A DNA stretch of 64,000 nucleotides from Palaemon carinicauda (lineage: Eukaryota > Arthropoda > Malacostraca > Decapoda > Palaemonidae). The notes under the pieces are model-generated. The model ran no database searches. It was not told where the DNA came from and saw only the letters and a list, made by a program, of their open reading frames with translations. Made by a program: the position numbers and the translations under genes. The stretch spans positions 85,603,628 through 85,667,627 of the forward strand of contig NC_090751.1 of assembly GCF_036898095.1 (NCBI RefSeq). The letters run 5' to 3'. Positions 56,562 to 64,000 of this stretch are shown piece by piece (positions within the stretch are counted from its first letter, which is position 1; the number at the start of each line of letters is the position of its first letter).

Positions 56562-58640
56562 TAGGCGGTATATCCATGTAGCCAACGGTTATACTCGTAT
56601 AAGCGGATGAGCAACTTGGTGGAGTAATGAGAGCTTTTGATGTGGTGGAAATGCCCCCTAAATCTCAAAGAAGTCACTGGCAGCAGGGTGATGGATCAGG
56701 TTTAAGGCGATGGACAAACTGTCTTTTGATTTTTACTCCTGATGCCTGGCGGTTGATCTTACTAGAATTAGTATGGACCGGCAGGGGTCACTTGCCTTAG
56801 ATAGGCACTGGCTATCCTTTGATGTATCTAGGCAATGAATCCTCTATGGATTTAGTCAGTCATGGAAAGAGAAGATGACAGAATCTCTCGGTTTATAAAC
56901 ACTAAAGAAAAATTGAAAATAGGTAATTGGAATGTTAGAACCATGAATCAGATTGGGAAGTTACAGCAAGTGGAGAGTGAATTTATGAGATATATTTTGG
57001 ACATCTTGGCCATAAGTGAAACACGTTGTAAGGGGCTTGGTAAGGAAATTTTAGACCAAGGCAATATATCTACTCAGGAAGATCCGATGGAATTAGAAGA
57101 GAAGGGGTAGGAATCGTGATGACACCAAGAGCAGAAAAAGCATTAACTCAGTGGAAATATATAGTATATTGTTACTAGCAAAGTTCAAAAAGTACAGTTG
57201 GCAATTACGAAAATCAGATAGATCATACTGCCAGCAATAAATAGAGGAGGAGGACCCAGAAATATAAGAAGCTATAGAGGTGCAGAAATTGGTAGTGATC
57301 ACTAGCTCCTCATTTCCACACTGAAGTTAAAATTGAAAGCACCCAACAGAAAGATGGATAGAAATACCTAGATTTGATACAACTAAGCTTTTAGGAGACG
57401 AGCACAGAGAAACATTTGCAATTGAATGTAGGAATCGATTTGTAGTCTTAAAGAATTTAAGAGACGAAGAACAGACAATTAATGAAGAATGGTGTGATAT
57501 AAAGAACATATATCAGTCAGTTGGTAGTGAAGTCTTGGGACACTCAGTAACAAGGAGAAAGCCATGGATAACAAATGATACTTGGGATACTATAATTGTT
57601 GAAAGTTTTCGAGGAAGTAATGAAAATTACAAGGTAGAGCATGGTAAGTATTCCAGTATTGACAGTGAGGTCAGAAGAAATGCTAGGGATGACTGGAAAG
57701 AATATTTAGACAGTAAAGCATACAAGGCTGACAAAGTTATGAATTCAGGAAGTGGCTATGGTGTACGAATTGCTCATATAATTAATGAAACCTCGACTGG
57801 GGCAAAGAAGAAGCATATACCCATCAAAAAGAGAGATGACTGTTATAGCAACAGAAGATGTAGAAAAACAACATTGGATGGAACATTTTAGTGAGGTTAT
57901 GAATACGAGATATGAAGGAAATGATTTGATTGATATCCCTGAAGCTGATGAAGACCTTGATGTGCCCATGAATGAATTCAGTGTGCTTGAAGTTGAAGCT
58001 ATCCTAAAAAAACTAAAGAGATGGAAAGCCCCTGGATACGATGGAATAACTGCCAAGATGATACTGGCCGAAAATGAAGTGAATCCCAGACTACTTACAA
58101 GATTACTTTGTAGAACATGACATGAAGAGGCGAAACCTGATGAATGGGAGTTAGAAGTGTTGGTGAAAATAGAAAAAAAAGGAGACCTGACCGATTGCAA
58201 TAATTACAGAGGCATAACACTTTACATCAGTTGTTTTGGAAATATATAGTATGCGTATTCTAAAGAGACTGGAGAGAAAGATTGATGAAAAGCTGAGATG
58301 AACAAGCAGTATTTAGAAAAGGTAGAAGCTGCACTGACCAAATTTTCATTTTGAAACATGTTATACAGCAATGCGTAGAATATAGAAATCTCGTTTTGAT
58401 GGCATTTGTCAACAATTAAAAAGCCTTTGATAGTCTGCACTGGCCAATTTTGAGGAGAGTCCTGCGGTATCATGGAATGCCTCTTAAATATGTAAATTTG
58501 ATGAAGTCTTTCATGAGCATAGTAAGTGCAAAGTTAATGTTAATGGAGTCTTATCAAGTGAATTTCCAGTGAACAGCAGTGTACTCCAAAGGAATGTGTT
58601 GTCAACTATGTTGTTTATCCTGCTCATGGATTTTGTAATG
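56562..58640 (+). pseudogene. LINE (RTE-like) remnant, right copy
   Basis: Counterpart of 11612-13690 with the same stops and frame changes, including FVNN, a stop, then KAFDSLHW. No difference seen in the parts compared. Confidence 0.75.
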
Positions 58641-58641
58641 C

Positions 58642-60092
58642 TGCATTGGATCTGTGCAAACATCCAGACATCTCTTTGCAGTGCCTTGAGGAAACCTTTC
58701 ATTCGAAGGGGATGCTTTGCTTGGCGAGAGGGACGTACAGTATAAGAGTTGTGTAGTCCCAGCACGTGAGGCTGACAGAGGAGGTTGGGCCACCGGGGTA
58801 GGTCTCATGGTACCCCAGAGGAGCATCAACAGATTGGCGAACCATTCGGCTTGTGGCCCCTTGAAAGCCACCAATATGACTCAACAAAAAAGACAAAGGT
58901 GGAATAGCATAAAGATCCAGAATGCACCTGAGTTGGAACGCATATTCCAACAATGCTGCCTAGTCAGAACAGGGTAGTACACTGAGAGCTTCTTGTTCAG
59001 GGGTGTTGTGAACAAACAGATCATTGAGAAACCCCAAAGGTCAAGAAGAGTCCTACTACGGATGGTAGAAGGGAGCACCTACCCCTACAACACAACCCCT
59101 CTTGTCCAGAATGTATCTTGCTGACAGCCCCAGTATACTGTCAAACTCCCAAGAGTGTGTCTACTTTGTCAAGTCGTAAAGGTCCTGTGAAACAGTCCCT
59201 CCTTGTTTGGTGATGGGCCACTAAAGTGATGTTGTCTCATCAACGCTACCAAATGAATGAATGATTGGTAATTATTTGGCATTATATCAATGCTACAGAA
59301 TGCTCTATCAAACTCTGTGGGAAAGTTTGCATGCTAAAAGCATGGCTCACATTTCTAGCAGGTTAAATTGCAGACCTCTTCTTTGGGCTGTGTCATCCTT
59401 CAGACGTGTGCCCCACCCCTCTTTCCAGCATCTGTGAATAGCAGCATCTTTAGAGAGGGGGGGCGGGAAGTTAAGAGACTCCCCTGGTGAGGTTTTTGTC
59501 GACCAACCACCCCTTTAAATTCTCCCTCACTGCTGTTTTCCCCAGAACTCAGGAGTGAGGAAGGTTGGTGATGGCTGGCTGACCAGTGATGCTTCAGACA
59601 CCCATGTAGCTATCGCTGGTCCCCATGGGGAACAAGGTTCTCCAACCACAAGACATCCTTGAAGACATTACCACTGATGTGCCGGTAGTGTTGAACTTTA
59701 ACAAAAGGGTACTTAGTCTACTTAGGCTGGAGACGAGCCTTCTACCTTTCCACAATGATCCCCAGATCAGAGCAAACAGTTAGGAGTCCAACCCGACGAT
59801 GGAGCAACCATTTTACTGAAAAGATTGGATCATCCAATCATCGAGATACTACAGAAGGCGAATCTCGTTCGAATGGGCCCTTCCACAGTTAAGCTTGGTA
59901 TGGCAATACTCCTCCCACAAAAAAATGCAGATGGATCCGGCAATGTCTCATCAAACTTGATCTGATCAGTCATCCTGTGCTTCAATGAGTTCTTCCTTCT
60001 GTTCGGGTAGGAATTTTCCCCATTGGGAAATCCCTCACTGCTTCCCACTCTTCCAAAGAGAGAGAGAGAGAAGTCAAACATACAGGAAGGGG
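58642..60092 (-). pseudogene. DIRS-like reverse transcriptase/RNase H remnant, right copy
   Basis: Counterpart of 10160-11610 with the YLDDW codons at 59834-59848 (minus strand). No difference seen in the parts compared, including the seven-base C/G run near 59460. Confidence 0.6.
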
Positions 60093-60101
60093 AAAGAACC
60101 G

Positions 60102-60658
60102 GCTTTTATTCAAACTAGTTGTACTTGTAAGAAAAGAACACCGATAGTATGTAAGCCCCAGTTGCTAGAGCGTGCGCTCACTCTCGTAAGAATTGAGCAC
60201 TGGGAGTTAGTTCTCAAGGGAACCAAGCACTGGGAACAAGTGCGTGTCATGTGCATATTCTTGTGAGAACCGAGCTCCGAGGGCTAGTGTGTATGCTCAT
60301 TCTCTTGAGACCTGAGCCACTGGAAGCAGTATTGGCCCATAAAGGGATTCTAAGCAGTTATCACCAAAACGTCCTGAGGCAGAAAGTGACAAGGGGGGAT
60401 GTCCTCTTCTTGACCAACAGTGCTCATGCTCAGTCTTGCTGATCACTTATGCAGGAGCGTAAGCCCTTTATCTTGAACCAAAACCCTCCTCACTCGGGGT
60501 TGGTTTCAGTGCAGCACTGCTCCTCCCATAAAACCATGCAGAGGAATCAGACAGTCTCACGAGACTGCAAGATCAGAGTGCTGTACTTAAGTAACATCCT
60601 CTTCCTCCTCTTTGGCACAAAAAAGGGTTGGGAAGGAACATGTAGCGGGAATAAATGA
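60102..60658. repeat. degenerate 35-45-bp tandem repeat region, right copy
   Basis: Counterpart of 9594-10150. Confidence 0.4.
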
Positions 60659-60711
60659 GCTAGTTATCTGGTGACTTGAAAGTAACTATCATCTGAGAAA
60701 GAGGGAGTTCC

Positions 60712-61162
60712 TCCTTGCATGATTCACAATCGCGGCCGGCAATAGCATAATTCCCAATCGCGGCCGGCAATAGCATAATTCCCGATTGTAGCCAGCAATA
60801 GCATGATTCCTGATCCCGATCACTGATAGCATGATTCCCAATTGTGGCTGGCAACAGCATGACTGAATCCTTATACTGTACAACTACTCTTACTCCTAGT
60901 TTAAAGAAATAAGGATACAGTTTATTGATCTGGTCACTCAGTCCTCACCTTACTGTCTGAGCAAAGATTTGGCAGTGATTTCCACCTGTTGTAAATATTG
61001 TAGAGACTGAGCAGCTGGCAACAGCATAATTTCCAATTGCAATAGACAATAGCATGATTCAAGATCGCGGCCAGCAATAGCAGGATTCCCAATTGTGACC
61101 ATCAATAACAGGATTCCCAATCGTGGCCAAAGATAGCAAGATTCCCAATCGCGGCTGTTTAT
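60712..61162. repeat. 27-28-bp minisatellite, right copy
   Basis: Counterpart of 9090-9540 with the same unit order and the same unit-level differences. Confidence 0.7.
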
Positions 61163-61911
61163 TGCATGCTTACCTTTCGCGACCAGCGATCTCAGTTTCC
61201 GATCATGTGGTTCCCAATCGTAGCTGACAGCTATAGCTATACATGGCCAATCCTATGGGAAACAACAACTGTGCAGAATAACTGCAAGGAGACTTGTCAT
61301 GCTAAGAGAGAACACAATCAGAATGTTCCCATAAAGACGAAACATCTCAATCCATGATCGTATTTACCAATCATACAGAAACTGTGATTTTGTGACCCAG
61401 AAGTCATGGAAGAGTGAGTGCATCATGCACCGAAACATATTCTCAGATGGGAATGCTTTCTATATGTAACCTCTCGCCTCATGATTTAAGGCACGAATAT
61501 ATACTGCAATACAGTATAGTTATTCTCACAAGAAAATATGTTTGGGTACATGCCATCACTAGCCAGTGTGTAGTCACTCCTACACTATCGGGCACCTTTA
61601 TCACAACATCAGGGGGATCATGATCTTGACGAATGTGTTTGGGTCCCAGGGAGTGCCATATTTGGGACTCACATCGTGATCGGTTTGCTGCCGATTACTG
61701 CTCCAAACAGGACTTGGAACTTCAACCTTTCCTCTCATATACAGTAGAGGATGAGACCGAGTAGTCAGCTGTTTTCTCTTTCATAGCTGATCGTGCTCGT
61801 TGTTCATGGTTAGTGGGCTGCAGACGGGAATACCGTGCACTGCAAACTTACTATTGGGTTAACAACCCTAATCCCACCACTTACATCTAATAGGTGTCCA
61901 GATCCGGGAAG
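61163..61911. other. no gene recognised, right copy
   Basis: Counterpart of 8341-9089. Confidence 0.35.
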
Positions 61912-64000
61912 AAAAAACTTTCGGTGACATAGCATGGTCATCTTCAAAGGATCACAAGACCAAGAGAAAGCTTAAGCAGGATATCGAGAGACTCGGGTCA
62001 CTTGTCTTGTAGATGATTTAATTGCTACATTAAATCCCTGAAGCTCCAATTGGTAACACAGGAGACCAAGTCGCACCGTCGTGCCCTCTTGCCACTAGGG
62101 TCATGACAACTGTAATGACCAATGCTATCTCCACTACCCCGCCTAGGCCTTATGTCAATGGTCTAGCACTCCAAGTGACAGGAGGGGGTTGAGCAATTGG
62201 TGAACTCCAGCCCATTCCAGGGTTCATGGTAGTACCTCAATCTGTAGCAAGTTTCTGGGAGTCTCCAGTATTTCTTGGACCACACACCTGTTCCAGTTAA
62301 TAACCCTTTTACCCCACTTGACACACATGTTGGTGGAAAAGGGAGTCAGTTTTTGGCTTCCTGGCTGACCAGAATCAGAACGGCAGACAGGAAATGGTTC
62401 CTGCATCTACAGTTGATTCAGATGCTGCCAAAACTGGGACCATCCCCAAGCAGAGACCCAAGGCCTAGGTCTAGAGGAGACCAGACTCAACAGTATAGTC
62501 AGTAACAAAGACATTATCCAGCGAGGAAGATCCTGGTAGCGACTCCTCTGGTGATCACTCAAGCTCCTGCTCTGGCATCAGCACAGTTGACAACACCTCA
62601 GGCGAGGATGCAAGAACCTTAGGGTCAGACACCCATATGTCTGACTTGGTAAAGGCTCTCGATTATACGGAAGAGCCCGAAGCCTGGGGTCTTCCAGTCG
62701 AAACCTGGCCCCAACTTCTCCCATTTCCTGAAAGATTTTGAGGCATACTGCACCAGCAGATATGATAAGTGAAGCTAAACAAGGAAGGTTCCTGGCTGGG
62801 GAGATTAAACATGCCTTTTCAGCCTTTGAGCTGTCTGAGACCTCCTAAAAAATAATAAGTCTCCTCAATTGGTATTGATGAGCCAAAGAAAGACTGGATT
62901 CTGGAGGGAGAACCTGTTTCAACTGAACCACCTGGAAGGAGGGCGAACTGCTGAAAAGTTACGCTGTGCATTAGCGTCCCTGGACCAGTCTGCCTACCCT
63001 CATCATAGTTTAGACCAGATAGAGATGAATAAGAAGCTCCTCAAAACTGTACCCAGTGCAGTGGCAAATTTGTTGGAATATTCCCTGACAACCATCAATG
63101 TTTCTACCAGCCATCAGACCACCTGCTGGGTGCCCTCGATAAGGCTAACAGGAGGAGGAGCTAGAAGCCAGAGGATTATCTGGCCATTGGTCACGTGGGT
63201 CAGTTATGGCACGGCCCTAGCTGCTCCTAAGCATGTACCTTCTCCTGTGCGTGCCCATCCTTACACATCTCGATCCATTACAAAGCCTGTGCCTGTGGAA
63301 GTGCGTCTGCCACCATTGCACACACCCAATAGGTCTTCTTAGTCCAAGAGGAGGTACTACACTTTGTGCAAGAGACCAGGCCACACATATATTGTAATGA
63401 GTGCCTTAGACATCCGAACTCATGTTTGTGCTGTGTTTCAGCTAGCCACCATGTTGCTCAGTGTGAGCAGCAAACACCCTCTAGGTATCCTTTATGTCAT
63501 CCAATCAGAAGTGAGCTACTGTCAGCAGCCTTTGGAGGGAAGCCACTGCAGCCCAGACTCTAAGTGGAGGGCAGTACCTGTTAAGAGCTACCTAAACCCA
63601 GTAGTCATGCTCTGCTTGAACCAGTAGCAGTGAAAATTGAAACAGTAGGGAGCCCTGTGCTTCTTCTTGAGCAAGAAGTCCACTGGTACAGAGGAGTACC
63701 AAAGGACATTAAACACCAGGTCCTCAGGGTAGAAAATGGGCTACATTGAAGGAGGGTGTGTTACAAAGCTTGCTTCTAGTATTTACTGTGGGTAGCCGCC
63801 TAAGAAATCTCAATTTCTGAAGTTACCTCACAACCTTTTGAAATCTTTGTGCACCCAATGACCCTTTCAGGATTGGCCAGTGATAACCTGTTTCTGACAC
63901 TGGCCAAAGCTTCTCCTATTGACTACTTGAAGGATAAAGCACAAAATGAGGACATACTGAAAACCATTTGTAGGGTTAACCTGGCACAACAGACTCCTGT
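61912..64000 (+). pseudogene. gag-protease remnant, right copy, cut by the window end
   Basis: Counterpart of 6252-8340. The gag core, zinc-knuckle traces and first part of the protease region show the same stops and frame changes as the left copy. The degenerate protease motif itself lies beyond the window end. Confidence 0.5.

Overview
The window looks like nuclear DNA of a decapod crustacean (shrimp- or crab-like). This is inferred from four features seen together: very dense AT, AG and ATT microsatellites, many degraded DIRS-type tyrosine-recombinase retrotransposons, LINEs with trinucleotide tails, and a tRNA-like SINE. There are no operons, bacterial ribosome binding sites or CRISPR arrays. 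Most of the window is transposon debris and simple repeat. Host genes are few and small.

The dominant structure is an inverted duplication. Positions 6252-29186 reappear as the reverse complement at 40315-64000, and the right copy runs off the window end. Between them lie 10.6 kb of single-copy sequence and a run of exactly 500 N (39815-40314). The right copy begins at the first base after the gap. The simplest reading is two allelic contigs (haplotigs) scaffolded head to head, not a biological palindrome. The copies are mosaic. About 7.45 kb (6252 to about 13700, against about 56550 to 64000) shows no difference in the blocks compared and keeps one constant offset. Beyond a (TA)n array at 13.7-14.3 kb they differ by a few percent plus indels, including a SINE-like insertion with a 14-bp target duplication present only on the right.

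Layout of the left contig: DIRS-type recombinase fragments around an inverted-repeat module (1-2710); a pogo/Tigger-like DNA transposon with matching ends and a dead transposase (2850-5226); a second inverted-repeat module (5542-5836); a gag-protease retroelement remnant on the minus strand (5837-8340); minisatellites (9090-10150); a DIRS reverse transcriptase/RNase H remnant abutting a LINE remnant (10160-13690); a (TA)n array; a host gene cluster (14.8-17.0 kb); then a repeat-rich tract to the end of the duplicated part. The single-copy centre (29187-39814) holds four copies plus one inverted part-copy of one dispersed repeat, a 28-bp minisatellite and a LINE with an open reverse transcriptase frame.

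The best host genes are two small plus-strand genes, 15160-15459 and 15690-16082. They encode predicted single-span membrane proteins of 99 and 130 residues and are mirrored at 54731-55030 and 54108-54500. Between copies the first protein is unchanged (three silent substitutions) and the second has one conservative change. A 183-bp open exon with a good splice acceptor (16815-16997, mirrored 53189-53371) is almost unchanged while its flanks diverge. The two proteins may be made from one dicistronic mRNA: no AATAAA lies between them and they are 230 bp apart. I do not recognise their families. All percentages and identities come from reading by eye, not from an alignment program.
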